Assembly (NCBI GenBank): GCA_003220535.1
Contig: QHSU01000078.1
Location: 62,001 to 126,000, forward strand
Direction: 5' to 3'
Length of the DNA stretch: 64,000 nucleotides
Source of the DNA: Candidatus Rokuibacteriota bacterium
GTDB lineage: Bacteria; Methylomirabilota; Methylomirabilia; Rokubacteriales; CSP1-6
Shown here piece by piece: positions 44,832-53,076 of this stretch (positions are counted from its first letter, which is position 1; every line of letters starts with the position of its first letter). The translations under genes and the position numbers were made by a program. The notes beneath the pieces are model-generated. The model saw only the letters and a program-made list of their open reading frames with translations. It was not told the DNA's origin and ran no database searches.

Positions 44832-46348
44832 CAGGTCTCCCGCGGCGAGGGGGCCTGAACCGTCCCGCGCAGCCGGCGCCACCAGGGTGTCAGGAGGGGC
44901 ATCGTGAAGAAGAAGATCGCGACGGCGGTGATGGCACCGGCGATCGGGCGCGTCACGAAGATCGCGAGGGACCCCTGGGACATGATCAGGCTCTGGCGCA
45001 GCGCGTTTTCGGCGAGATCGCCCAGGACCAGCGCGAGGACGAGCGGAGCGAGCGGATAGTCAAGCTTCTTGAACACGTAGCCGACGACGCCGAAGATCAC
45101 CATGTACCAGATGTCGATCATGCTGCTGTGCACGGCGTACGAGCCGATCGCGCAGACGACGACGATCAGCGGCGTGAGGATCGCGAACGGAATGCGAAGG
45201 ATCGCGGCGAAGAAGGGCACGAACGCCAGCACCATCAGGACGCCGATGAGGTTGCCAGTGTACATGCTGGCGATGAGCCCCCACACGAACTCGGGCTTCT
45301 CGGTGAAGAGGAGCGGCCCGGGCTGGAGGCCCCAGATGATCAGGCCCCCGAGCATGACCGCCGCCGTCGGCGAGCCCGGGATCCCGAGCGTGATCATCGG
45401 CAGCATCGCCGCGACCCCGGCCGCATGGGCTGCCGTCTCCGGGGCGATGACGCCCTCGATCTCACCCTTGCCGAAGCGCTCTGGGTGTTTCGAGAATCGC
45501 TTGGCGAAGGCGTAGCTCATGAACGAGGCCGGCGTGGCGCCGCCGGGCTTGAACCCCATCCAGAAGCCGATGAACGCTCCGCGCACGAAGGTGCGCGCGT
45601 ACCGCGGCAGCACCTTCCAGGTGTCGAGCACCACGCGCAGGTTCATCCCGGTCAGGGTGCCCTTGAAGCTGAGCCCCTCTTCCACGCTGAGGAGGATCTC
45701 ACCGATGCCGAAGAGCCCGATGACCGCCACGATGAAGTCGAATCCCTTCATGAGGTCGACGACGCCGAAGGTCATCCGGAGCTGGCCGGTGACGATGTCG
45801 AGGCCCACCGCGGCGAGGATGAAGCCGAGGACGATGGACACCAGCGACTTCAGCGGATCGCCGCCGCCGAGCCCGATGAAGCTCGAGAAGGTCAGCAGTT
45901 GGATCGCGAAGAACTCGGGGGGGCCGAAGTGCAGGGCGACCTCCGCGAGGAGCGGTGCAAAGAACGTGATGAGCACGATCGAGAACAGCGCGCCCACGAA
46001 CGAGGAAGTGAAGGCCGCGGTGAGCGCCTGGCCGCCCTTCCCCTGCCGCGCCATTGGATAGCCGTCGAAGGTCGTCGCGACGGACCACGGCTCGCCGGGG
46101 ATGTTGAACAGCACCGACGTGATGGCGCCGCCGAAGAGCGCGCCCCAGTAGAGCGACGTCAACAGGATGATCGCGGAGGTCGGCGGCATCGTGAACGTGA
46201 GCGGCAGGAGGATCGCGACGCCGTTGGCGCCGCCGAGGCCGGGCAGGACGCCGATGACGGTCCCGAGCGTGATGCCGACGACGGCGACGAAGAGGTTGAA
46301 GGGCGTGATGGCGATGTGAAAGCCGAGGAAGAGGTTCTCGAGGCCCAT
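44831..46348 (-). CDS. tctA: Tripartite tricarboxylate transporter, large permease TctA
   Basis: The 12-helix permease of a TTT transporter, 505 residues. Family motifs are visible: GTVIGVLPGLGGANGVAILLPLTF near residue 30-53, NIPGEPWSVATTFDGYPMA, FKPGGATPASFMSYA and the second PMITLGIPGSPTAAVMLGG. It imports carboxylates driven by an ion gradient together with TctB and the binding protein TctC. The substrate is not determined by sequence. Confidence 0.95.
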   Translation of the reverse strand: MGLENLFLGFHIAITPFNLFVAVVGITLGTVIGVLPGLGGANGVAILLPLTFTMPPTSAIILLTSLYWGALFGGAITSVLFNIPGEPWSVATTFDGYPMARQGKGGQALTAAFTSSFVGALFSIVLITFFAPLLAEVALHFGPPEFFAIQLLTFSSFIGLGGGDPLKSLVSIVLGFILAAVGLDIVTGQLRMTFGVVDLMKGFDFIVAVIGLFGIGEILLSVEEGLSFKGTLTGMNLRVVLDTWKVLPRYARTFVRGAFIGFWMGFKPGGATPASFMSYAFAKRFSKHPERFGKGEIEGVIAPETAAHAAGVAAMLPMITLGIPGSPTAAVMLGGLIIWGLQPGPLLFTEKPEFVWGLIASMYTGNLIGVLMVLAFVPFFAAILRIPFAILTPLIVVVCAIGSYAVHSSMIDIWYMVIFGVVGYVFKKLDYPLAPLVLALVLGDLAENALRQSLIMSQGSLAIFVTRPIAGAITAVAIFFFTMPLLTPWWRRLRGTVQAPSPRET

Positions 46349-46351
46349 CGG

Positions 46352-46813
46352 TCAGTACCCGAGCCAGGCCTCGAGCGGGCCCTTGGGCATCGGCACCAGG
46401 AACCACGTCTCGAACACCAGGAACGTGAGCAGGGGGAGGCCGATCGCGCAGAGACCCACCGCGACCCAGCTGTGCCGGCCGACCCAGCGCATGTAGAAGC
46501 CCATGTAGAGGGCCGCGGCGACGTAGAGCCCCAGAGGCTTGATCAGGAGGACCATCAGCGTGGCTGGCCACAGCACCTTGAGCACCGGACCGAGCTGCGC
46601 GCCCGTCACGAATGGCTTGTCCGTCGACCGGCGCAACGCCTGAAGGCAGATCGCCCCGCACGCCACGATCATGATCACCCCGAGCCAGAACGGGAAAAAG
46701 CCGCTCCGGGGGCCGTCCGTTCCCCAGCCGATGCCGATCCGCAGGGAGTCGATGACCACGACCCCGCCCAGCAGGATCAAAAACGATGCGGTGGCGAGGT
46801 CGACGGCGCGCAT
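46352..46813 (-). CDS. tctB: Tripartite tricarboxylate transporter, small permease TctB
   Basis: A 153-residue protein with four membrane helices, as expected for TctB. It starts with LATASFLILLGGVVVIDSL, has the GPRSGFFPFWLGVIMI segment typical of the family and ends in a PMPKGPLEAWLGY tail. It is two bases downstream of tctC and three upstream of tctA. Confidence 0.92.
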   Translation of the reverse strand: MRAVDLATASFLILLGGVVVIDSLRIGIGWGTDGPRSGFFPFWLGVIMIVACGAICLQALRRSTDKPFVTGAQLGPVLKVLWPATLMVLLIKPLGLYVAAALYMGFYMRWVGRHSWVAVGLCAIGLPLLTFLVFETWFLVPMPKGPLEAWLGY

Positions 46814-46814
46814 C

Positions 46815-47807
46815 CTATTTCTTCAGCAACCCTCCTTTGGTCATCAGCTCCTTGTGGAGCTGCTCGTTCTCCTCCACCCACTTCACATACTCGGGGCCGG
46901 CGGCGAACGCGGGCTTGAGCGCGCCTTCGTCCATGTACTTCTTCCACTCCGGCGTCTCGGTCACCTTCCGGAGCAAGGTGACGTACCAGTCCACCGCCTC
47001 TTTCGGCATGCTCGGCGCGCCGAAGATCCCCCGAAGCATCAGGTAGTGCACGTCGACGCCGAGCGCCTCCTTGACCGTCGGGACGTCCTTCCACTCGCCG
47101 ACCGGGATGCGCGCCGTGTCGAAGACGGCGAGCGGACGGACACGCCCGGCCTTCCAGTGGCTCACGCATTCGATCGGGTTATTCACCGTCGAGTCCACGT
47201 GATTGCCGACGAGGTTCACACAGACCTCACCGCCGCCCTTGAACGGCACATAGGTGAACTTGAGTCCCAGCGCTTGCTCGAGTTGGATCGTGAGGATCTG
47301 ATCCTCCTGCGCCGAGCCAGTGCCGCCCATCTTCATCTGCTCGGGCTTGCTCATCTGTTCCTTCACGGCCGCGATGTACTCTTTCGCCGTCTTGAAATCC
47401 TTCTTGTCAGGACGGGTCGTGCTGACCCAGAGAATGAACTCGTCGAGCGCCAGCCGTGCGACTGGCGTCAGGTCCCGCCAGCTGAACGGAATCCCCGTGT
47501 GCAAGGGCGTGGTGAAGAGATTCGACAGGGTGATCACGATGGTGTGTGGGTCACCCTTCTTGCCCTTGACGTCGAGGAAGCCCTCGGCGCCCGCGCCACC
47601 CGCCTTGTTGATGACGATGAGCGGGCGGGGCGAGAGCTTGTGCTTCTCGGCGATGCCGGAAATCAGGCGCGCCATCTGGTCGGCGCCGCCGCCGGTCCCG
47701 GCCGGCACCACGAAGTCGATCGGCTTGGTCGGCTCCCAGGCAACGGCGGAAGCGGGGACGGCGATCAGCAGCGCGAGAACGAGTGCGACAACGGCGTCGA
47801 GCTTCAT
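46815..47807 (-). CDS. tctC: Tripartite tricarboxylate transporter substrate-binding protein TctC
   Basis: The periplasmic binding protein of the TTT system, 330 residues, with a clear signal peptide (VVALVLALLIAVPASAVA). Bug-family motifs are present: KPIDFVVPAGTGGGADQMAR, VINKAGGAGAEGF, and TYVPFKGGGEV. The ATG at 47807 has an AAAGGAG Shine-Dalgarno; the 21 in-frame codons before it are not needed. It begins the tctCBA set just after the oxidoreductase operon. Confidence 0.94.
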   Translation of the reverse strand: MKLDAVVALVLALLIAVPASAVAWEPTKPIDFVVPAGTGGGADQMARLISGIAEKHKLSPRPLIVINKAGGAGAEGFLDVKGKKGDPHTIVITLSNLFTTPLHTGIPFSWRDLTPVARLALDEFILWVSTTRPDKKDFKTAKEYIAAVKEQMSKPEQMKMGGTGSAQEDQILTIQLEQALGLKFTYVPFKGGGEVCVNLVGNHVDSTVNNPIECVSHWKAGRVRPLAVFDTARIPVGEWKDVPTVKEALGVDVHYLMLRGIFGAPSMPKEAVDWYVTLLRKVTETPEWKKYMDEGALKPAFAAGPEYVKWVEENEQLHKELMTKGGLLKK

Positions 47808-47847
47808 CGCTCGCTCCTTTGCCCGAGGCCAGGCCTCGAGTCCATGT

Positions 47848-47860
47848 CGTATGGAATACG
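47848..47860. promoter_or_regulatory. Small palindrome upstream of tctC
   Basis: CGTATGGAATACG is a 5-3-5 perfect inverted repeat 41 bp before the tctC start. GntR-family regulators use palindromes of the GTAT-N-ATAC kind, but a site this short can occur by chance. Confidence 0.35.
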
Positions 47861-47884
47861 CATCGCGCACCTAGACAACGCGAA

Positions 47885-47918
47885 AGGGCCGGGTCCCGTT
47901 TCGTGGGAGCCCAGCCCT
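47885..47918 (-). terminator. Hairpin downstream of the oxidoreductase operon
   Basis: Arms at 47885-47897 and 47905-47918 pair almost completely (AGGGC/GCCCT closing, one mismatch and one bulge) around a 7-base loop. On the minus strand the stem is followed by TTTCG, a short T-run. It lies between the oxidoreductase beta gene and tctC and may lower readthrough into the transporter genes. Confidence 0.6.
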
Positions 47919-47961
47919 GCCTGCTAAGAGCGGCGAGGAGGAGCCACGGGCGATTCGGGGG

Positions 47962-48993
47962 TTACTTCGCCGACAGCGCCTCTTTCGTCGCATCCAGACG
48001 CCGGAACGGCACCACCGCCGGAATCTCCCACTTCTCCCACATCTCGTCCACCTTCGCCTGGAAGTACGCAAGATCCTCCTCGATGAAGTGCGCGAACCGC
48101 CCCTGCTTGAGGAGATATTCGCGCACCGGTTTGCGCGGGCGCCCCTCGACGATGGCCTTGGTCTTGCCGTAGTACTTGACGTGGCCGTCCTCGACCTCGT
48201 AGAGGGGGAAGATCCCGGTCTCGATCGCCAGCTCGCCCAGCTCGTGGGAGAGCATCGGGTCGTAGTCCCAACCCTTCGGGCACGGGTCGAGCGAGTGGAT
48301 GAACGTCGGGCCGCCGATCGTCAGCGCCCGGCGCACCTTGTTCATCATCTCCACGGCGTACGAGGCGCAGACGGTCGCCACGTAGCGGCACTCCGGATGT
48401 CCCGCCGCCATCAAGCCGGCCATGTTCTTCTTCCAGCGGGTGTGGATGAGGCGCTTGGCCTTGCCGGGCGGGCTGAAGGTGGTGTTGGCGCCGTAGGGCG
48501 TCATCCCGGAGAGCTGGATATCGGTATTGGCGTACGACTCGTTGTCGTAGAGGAGAATCAGCGAGTTGTACTCCTTGTGGGTCAGCGTGGCCGAGATCGC
48601 ACCGAGACCCATGTCGGCGCCGCCCCCGTCGCCGCAGAAGGCGATGACGTTGATCGGCTCCGTCTTCATCTTTCCTTTGCGCATGAGCGCCTTGAGACCC
48701 GCGGCCGTTCCGAGCGCGGCCGAGCCCGACGACCCGAGCTGCGTGTGCATCCACGGCACCACCCAGGGCGTCGTGTAGTAGGTCGTGTTTGCGACGTACA
48801 TGCATCCGGTCGAGCCCAGCACGATCGTGCGCGGACCGGCCGCCTTCACCATGAGTTTCATGACCAGCGCGGACTCACACCCCTGGCAGGTCCGGTGACC
48901 CGAGGTGAAATATTCCTCGATCGTGACCCGCTTGACGCCGCGGAAGGGCTCGAGGATCTGCGTGGCGTTGCTGAACGTCGTCGTCTCGGCCAT
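47962..48993 (-). CDS. 2-oxoacid (oxalate-type) ferredoxin oxidoreductase, beta subunit
   Basis: The thiamine-diphosphate subunit, 343 residues. Cluster cysteines are in HRTCQGCESALV and GSTGCMYVA, and the TPP motif starts at CGDGGGADMGLGAI and ends in LLYDNESYANT. It resembles pyruvate and oxalate oxidoreductase beta chains. The start at 48993 follows a GGAG site; it overlaps no real upstream coding region except 11 bp downstream of the alpha stop. With the alpha and gamma-delta genes upstream, the order equals that of the Moorella oxalate oxidoreductase genes as I remember them. Confidence 0.88.
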   Translation of the reverse strand: MAETTTFSNATQILEPFRGVKRVTIEEYFTSGHRTCQGCESALVMKLMVKAAGPRTIVLGSTGCMYVANTTYYTTPWVVPWMHTQLGSSGSAALGTAAGLKALMRKGKMKTEPINVIAFCGDGGGADMGLGAISATLTHKEYNSLILLYDNESYANTDIQLSGMTPYGANTTFSPPGKAKRLIHTRWKKNMAGLMAAGHPECRYVATVCASYAVEMMNKVRRALTIGGPTFIHSLDPCPKGWDYDPMLSHELGELAIETGIFPLYEVEDGHVKYYGKTKAIVEGRPRKPVREYLLKQGRFAHFIEEDLAYFQAKVDEMWEKWEIPAVVPFRRLDATKEALSAK

Positions 48994-49004
48994 GGTGGCT
49001 TCTC

Positions 49005-50237
49005 CTATTCCCGAACGCCCAGCCAGTGGGTCTTTGGATCGGATTTCCCGGCCTTGGCGGCTGCGTAGCAAAGATCGGTCGCCTTGTAAACATCCTCGAG
49101 GGTTACTTCACGGCCGCCCAGCCCGCAGATGAACGACAGGAGCGGCGGCCTCCGGTCGGAATTGTACAGCGCAGCGCGGATCTCGTTGGCGACCACCCCC
49201 GAGCCAAAGGGCGAGCCGAACGAATAGTCCCGGTCGATGATCCCCACCGCCGACGCCTTCGACAGCGCCGCGACGAGCTTCTCGGTCGGGAACGGCCGGA
49301 ACCACCGCAACCGCACCAGGCCGACCTTCTTGCCCTTGGCTCGCATCTCGCGGATCGCGACCTTGATCGGCAGCGAGATCGTGCCCATGCCGACCAGGAT
49401 CACCTCGGCGTCGTCGGTCATGTACTCCTCGAACCAGGGGTTCTCCGGTCCGCGCCCGAAGACGCGCCGGAAGTCGGCGTACGCCTCTTCGATGACGCCG
49501 ACGGCGCGCGCCATTGCCTCGTTGTTCTGGCGGCGGATCTCGATGACCCAGTCCTCGTTGGCCTGGGGTGCGACGGTGATCGGGTTGTCCGGGTGCAACT
49601 GAAGGTCACCCCGGTCGTAGCGCGGCAGGAACCGGTCCACCTTCGACTTCGGCGGCACCATCGTGAGCGCCTGCGAGTGGGTCAGGAACGCCCCGTCGGC
49701 CGAGATCGCGAGCGGCAGGAACACGCGCCGGTCCTCGGCGACCCGATAGGCGATCAGCGTGGTGTCGAGCGCCTCCTGCGAGGTGTCGATCCAGCAGAGC
49801 AGCCAGCCGAGGTCGCGCACGACGAGCGCGTCGTTGTGCTCCACGCCGAAGGCGCCGGGGTCGTCGAGAGCGCGGTTGCCGACGAGGGCGACCATGGGCA
49901 CCCGCAGCGGCGGCGTGACGACCAGACATTCCATGGCGTACATCCAGCCGACGCCGGACGAGCCGCAGAAGACGCGCGCGCCGACGGTCGAGGCGTGCTT
50001 GACGATCTCGAACTGGCTGTGCTCGCCCTCGGCGACGATGTACTCGGCGACGAGCTGGCCGCCCGAGATCTTCTTGGCGATCGCCTGCATGACGGTGTCG
50101 TACGGCCGGATCGGATACGCCGTGACGACGTCGAGGTCGGCGAGGGTGAGCGCCTCGGCGACGGCTTCGCTGCCGGAGATCAGGAGCTCCTTGTCCTCTT
50201 CGGTCGCGGCCGGAGCCGCCGGGGTCACAACCGCCAT
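49005..50237 (-). CDS. 2-oxoacid (oxalate-type) ferredoxin oxidoreductase, alpha subunit
   Basis: A 410-residue alpha chain of the pyruvate:ferredoxin oxidoreductase superfamily: LLISGSEAVAEAL near the start, the EGEHSQFEIVKHASTVGARV segment, VALVGNRALDDPG and DRDYSFGSPFGSG toward the C-terminus. The motif that in pyruvate enzymes reads YPITPS is YPIRPY here (residues 41-46). As I recall, an arginine at this place contacts oxalate in the Moorella oxalate oxidoreductase structure. This makes oxalate the leading substrate, although another small 2-oxoacid remains possible. Confidence 0.85.
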   Translation of the reverse strand: MAVVTPAAPAATEEDKELLISGSEAVAEALTLADLDVVTAYPIRPYDTVMQAIAKKISGGQLVAEYIVAEGEHSQFEIVKHASTVGARVFCGSSGVGWMYAMECLVVTPPLRVPMVALVGNRALDDPGAFGVEHNDALVVRDLGWLLCWIDTSQEALDTTLIAYRVAEDRRVFLPLAISADGAFLTHSQALTMVPPKSKVDRFLPRYDRGDLQLHPDNPITVAPQANEDWVIEIRRQNNEAMARAVGVIEEAYADFRRVFGRGPENPWFEEYMTDDAEVILVGMGTISLPIKVAIREMRAKGKKVGLVRLRWFRPFPTEKLVAALSKASAVGIIDRDYSFGSPFGSGVVANEIRAALYNSDRRPPLLSFICGLGGREVTLEDVYKATDLCYAAAKAGKSDPKTHWLGVRE

Positions 50238-50269
50238 TGCGCTAGCCCTCCGTTAGACCTTTAGACCGC

Positions 50270-51478
50270 TTAGACCGTCTTGTGCTGCGCGTTCTCGCCC
50301 GGGATGCCGGCGGTGATCTCGACACCGCCGCCGTCGAGGTTTTTCTCGAGCTCCTGCTCGTACTGGCCGCGGAAGCGGAAGCCGTGCGAGCGCACGGTGG
50401 CGTTCTTGTCGCCGATCTTCTCATTCATCCAGGCCTTGTACCGCTCCTTGTCGCTGCGCCACATTTCCCACTGGCTCGCGTTGTCGTCGAACACCGACTC
50501 GTTGACCATCGTGATGCACTTCTCCACCGGGCAGACCGCCTCGCACACGCCGCAGCCGCAGCACGCCTCCATGTTGGCGTCGTAGGTGCCGTCGGGCATG
50601 ACGTCGAAGCAGGAGTCGGGGCACTGGATCCAGCAGAGCGTGCACTTCACGCACGTGTCGAAGTCGATGACGGGCCGCATCGTCCGCGTCGTGAACTTCT
50701 TGAAGTACGGGTTGCGCTCCGGGACGTATCCCTTGCCCGCCTCCTTGGGCTTGCCCACGGGGATCGCGGGGATTGTCACGCCTTCCCGCATCTCCCACCA
50801 CTTGGGCATCTCGAACGAGTACGGGATCTCGGCGTTGCCCTCGGTCAGCTTGACTTCGCGGGACTCGAGCCGCTCGTGCGCTTTCTTGGCCGACTCGACC
50901 TTGAGATCCGAGCCCCACTCGATCTCCCGGATGGCCTGACACACCCCGTCGAGCGAGAGGAACGACGGGGCGATCTTGGCGAGAGCGCCCAGGATGCGGA
51001 CCTCCGTGTGGTCCTCGCGGTAGACCCAGAGCCCGGAGAACGAGGCCTTGGCGCGGAGAAGCGCCAGCTTGTAGGGCGCGTCCTTCTTGTGGATGTCCTG
51101 CAACAGGCTGTCGAAGCTCTGGAGCGACGTCATCAGCAGCGTGCCGTTCGGCACCGTGAGCCGGTTGATCGGCTGCAGCCCGTACCATGCCCACGACTCG
51201 ACGCCCTTCGACAGCGTGTCGTCGACCGCGATCGTGACGTCGACGTGCTTGGGCTCGTAGCGCGCCATGTTCTGCTCGAGCTCTTCCTTGGTGTCGGCGA
51301 CGATCGCGAAGTCCTTCGCGGGGATGCCGTTACGCTGGGGGCTGTCCCCGTATCGGCCGAACGCGATGCCCCACCGGCCCGACTTGCGCGCCGACAGCAC
51401 GATACCGCGCGTGATGCGCGCGGCGAGGTTCTTCTGGAAGATACCGCGGTAAACGACCTCACAGATCAGGGCAGCCAT
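50270..51478 (-). CDS. 2-oxoacid (oxalate-type) ferredoxin oxidoreductase, fused gamma-delta subunit
   Basis: A 402-residue fusion. Residues of about 1-190 form the gamma domain (VYRGIFQKNLAARITRG, SYARKSG-like region, WAWYGLQPINR). Residues 265-325 form a two-cluster ferredoxin domain with Cys276, 279, 282, 286 and Cys306-316 (CVKCTLCWIQC and CCGCGVCEAVC). The fused gamma-delta layout is a hallmark of oxalate oxidoreductase. The ATG at 51478 has GGAGGAG upstream; the open frame before it covers the promoter and is not coding. It is the first gene of the operon. Confidence 0.87.
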   Translation of the reverse strand: MAALICEVVYRGIFQKNLAARITRGIVLSARKSGRWGIAFGRYGDSPQRNGIPAKDFAIVADTKEELEQNMARYEPKHVDVTIAVDDTLSKGVESWAWYGLQPINRLTVPNGTLLMTSLQSFDSLLQDIHKKDAPYKLALLRAKASFSGLWVYREDHTEVRILGALAKIAPSFLSLDGVCQAIREIEWGSDLKVESAKKAHERLESREVKLTEGNAEIPYSFEMPKWWEMREGVTIPAIPVGKPKEAGKGYVPERNPYFKKFTTRTMRPVIDFDTCVKCTLCWIQCPDSCFDVMPDGTYDANMEACCGCGVCEAVCPVEKCITMVNESVFDDNASQWEMWRSDKERYKAWMNEKIGDKNATVRSHGFRFRGQYEQELEKNLDGGGVEITAGIPGENAQHKTV

Positions 51479-51531
51479 GCGCTCCTCCTCACACTCACGC
51501 AACTCCGTCGTAGGGCGTTCGTCGTGGTCGG

Positions 51532-51575
51532 CTGGTCTGACCAGAGAGACTACGGCCACGTACCTGTACTGTCAA
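51532..51575 (-). promoter_or_regulatory. Oxidoreductase operon promoter with FadR-type operator
   Basis: On the minus strand a perfect TTGACA (51575-51570), a 17-bp spacer and TAGTCT (51552-51547). The 13-bp palindrome CTGGTCTGACCAG (51532-51544) lies just after the -10 box, over the expected start site, a position that would repress. The core is identical to the palindrome in the formate dehydrogenase promoter and close to the classical FadR consensus CTGGTCNGACCAG. Confidence 0.8.
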
Positions 51576-51633
51576 GGCGAGCCGCGCTCAGCGCCGCCCC
51601 TGGAGCTTCCGGAAACCGAGCAGCGGCGGCGGC

Positions 51634-52425
51634 TTAACCGACCTTTGCCAGGAAACCGTTGAGGGCCTGGGTGAAGGCCTCGGGCTGCTCCATGTTGGAC
51701 AGGTGAGCCGCCGACTTCAGGACCACCATCTGGGAGCCTTTGATCTGCTGGTTCATGACCTTCGACGCCGCGACGGGCGTACCCTGGTCGTCTTCCCCGA
51801 CGATGATCAGCGTCGGCACCTTGATGGCGCCGATCCGGTCGGTCAGGTTGAGACCGGAGATCGCCTGGCAGCAGCCGATGTAGCCGGCCGGGTTCGTTGA
51901 TCGAATCATCGTGCGTACGCTCTCGACGACGTCCCCGCCCCGCTCCTTGAACGGCGCCGTGAACCAGCGGCCGAGCGTTCCCTCGACGAGGGGCTCCATT
52001 CCTTTCGTCTCCGCGGTGTGGATGCGCTCGTCCCACAGAGGCTTGGCCTCGGGCGGGACGCGGCTCGACGTGTCGCAGAGGACGAGGCTCGAAAAAACCT
52101 CCGGCGCCTTGAGGGCGAGGGTCTGGCCGATCATGCCGCCCATGGAGAGCCCGACCCAGTGGGTGCGCTGGATCCCGAGGGCGCGAAGAAGCGCCTGGGC
52201 GTCGTCCGCGAGCTGGTCGAGCGAGTAGGCGCCCTTGGGAGCGTCGGTGCCGCCGTGCCCGCGCGTGTCGTAGGACAGGACGCGCCAGCGCGCGGTGAGC
52301 GCCGGGAGCTGCGGCTCCCACATGGCTAGCGTCGTCGCGAGCGAGTGGCTCAGCGTGACGACCGGCGCCCCGGCCGGACCGTCGAGGGTGTAGTGCATCG
52401 AGATTCCGTTTGCCGTGATCTTCAT
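51634..52425 (-). CDS. Alpha/beta hydrolase, 3-oxoadipate enol-lactonase-like
   Basis: A 263-residue alpha/beta hydrolase. The nucleophile is Ser94 in GLSMGGMIGQ; the acid is in VGEDDQGTPV and the histidine in AAHLSNMEQP. The SLATTLAMWEPQ, YDTRGHGGTD and YSLDQLADDAQALL segments are most like PcaD (3-oxoadipate enol-lactonase), but no other protocatechuate genes are nearby, so the substrate is open. It lies upstream of the oxidoreductase promoter on the same strand. Confidence 0.85.
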   Translation of the reverse strand: MKITANGISMHYTLDGPAGAPVVTLSHSLATTLAMWEPQLPALTARWRVLSYDTRGHGGTDAPKGAYSLDQLADDAQALLRALGIQRTHWVGLSMGGMIGQTLALKAPEVFSSLVLCDTSSRVPPEAKPLWDERIHTAETKGMEPLVEGTLGRWFTAPFKERGGDVVESVRTMIRSTNPAGYIGCCQAISGLNLTDRIGAIKVPTLIIVGEDDQGTPVAASKVMNQQIKGSQMVVLKSAAHLSNMEQPEAFTQALNGFLAKVG

Positions 52426-52452
52426 CGCGTGGTCCTCCGCGCGCCCTCCCCG

Positions 52453-53076
52453 CTACGGCTCGGGGCGCGCATCGATCGTCCACTGGAGCGCCTCGGCGGC
52501 TCGCCCGTCGCTCGGACGGCCCCGCTTGCGCAGCTCGGCGATCACCCGCCGCCGCGCCTCCGCAGGCCGATTTTGCCCCAGCTTGAACTTCGCGCGCCAG
52601 CGGATGATCTCGAGGCTCACGGCGGCGAGCTGAGCCATCGCCCCGCGATAGAGCGGGTCGCCCGGGTCGAGAGGCCTGAACCCTCCCTCGGGCTGGTATC
52701 GCGCGAGCAGCCTTCGCTGTTGCGCCGCCACGGCCGCTGGATCTTCCTCGACGCGCGCCTCGCATTCGAAGATGACGGTCCGATGGTAGGCGGTCGCCGA
52801 ACCCGCGTATTCGGCGTGAACCCAGTACGACGGGATGACCGCCAGCACCTCGTCCACCTCGAGCACGCACCGGGGCCGGGCCTTCAAGTCCTCGATCTGC
52901 TCGTCGGATCTCACGAGGTGGAGATCCACGTGTTTTCCGTCGTAGATGAACGGGTAGAGGCCGACGCGGGGAACCGAGTCGTCGCCCACCGTGATCAGTC
53001 GCGACAGCTCCTGGGACTGCACGAAGCGATCGACCTCGTCGCGTGGGATGTCCGAGTAGTAGTCGTGGAAGATCAC
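52453..53076 (-). CDS. PaiB-like FMN-binding protein (pyridoxamine 5'-phosphate oxidase fold)
   Basis: A 207-residue protein of the split-barrel flavin-binding fold. The beginning resembles HDYYSDIPRDEVDRFVQSQ of PaiB proteins, the middle has YPFIYDGKHVDLHLVRSD and VLAVIPSYWV, and the end has the PaiB-typical RAKFKLGQNRP. PaiB proteins are annotated as FMN-binding negative regulators, but enzymatic activity is possible. The GTG start overlaps the pdxT stop (GTGTGA), so a link to vitamin B6 is suggested by position. Confidence 0.82.
   Translation of the reverse strand: MIFHDYYSDIPRDEVDRFVQSQELSRLITVGDDSVPRVGLYPFIYDGKHVDLHLVRSDEQIEDLKARPRCVLEVDEVLAVIPSYWVHAEYAGSATAYHRTVIFECEARVEEDPAAVAAQQRRLLARYQPEGGFRPLDPGDPLYRGAMAQLAAVSLEIIRWRAKFKLGQNRPAEARRRVIAELRKRGRPSDGRAAEALQWTIDARPEP

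Noticed and set aside
49005..50237. Pyruvate:ferredoxin oxidoreductase as the plain annotation
   Set aside because: The YPITP-type motif is changed to YPIRP and the gamma-delta fusion fits the oxalate enzyme better. Pyruvate is kept only as an alternative.
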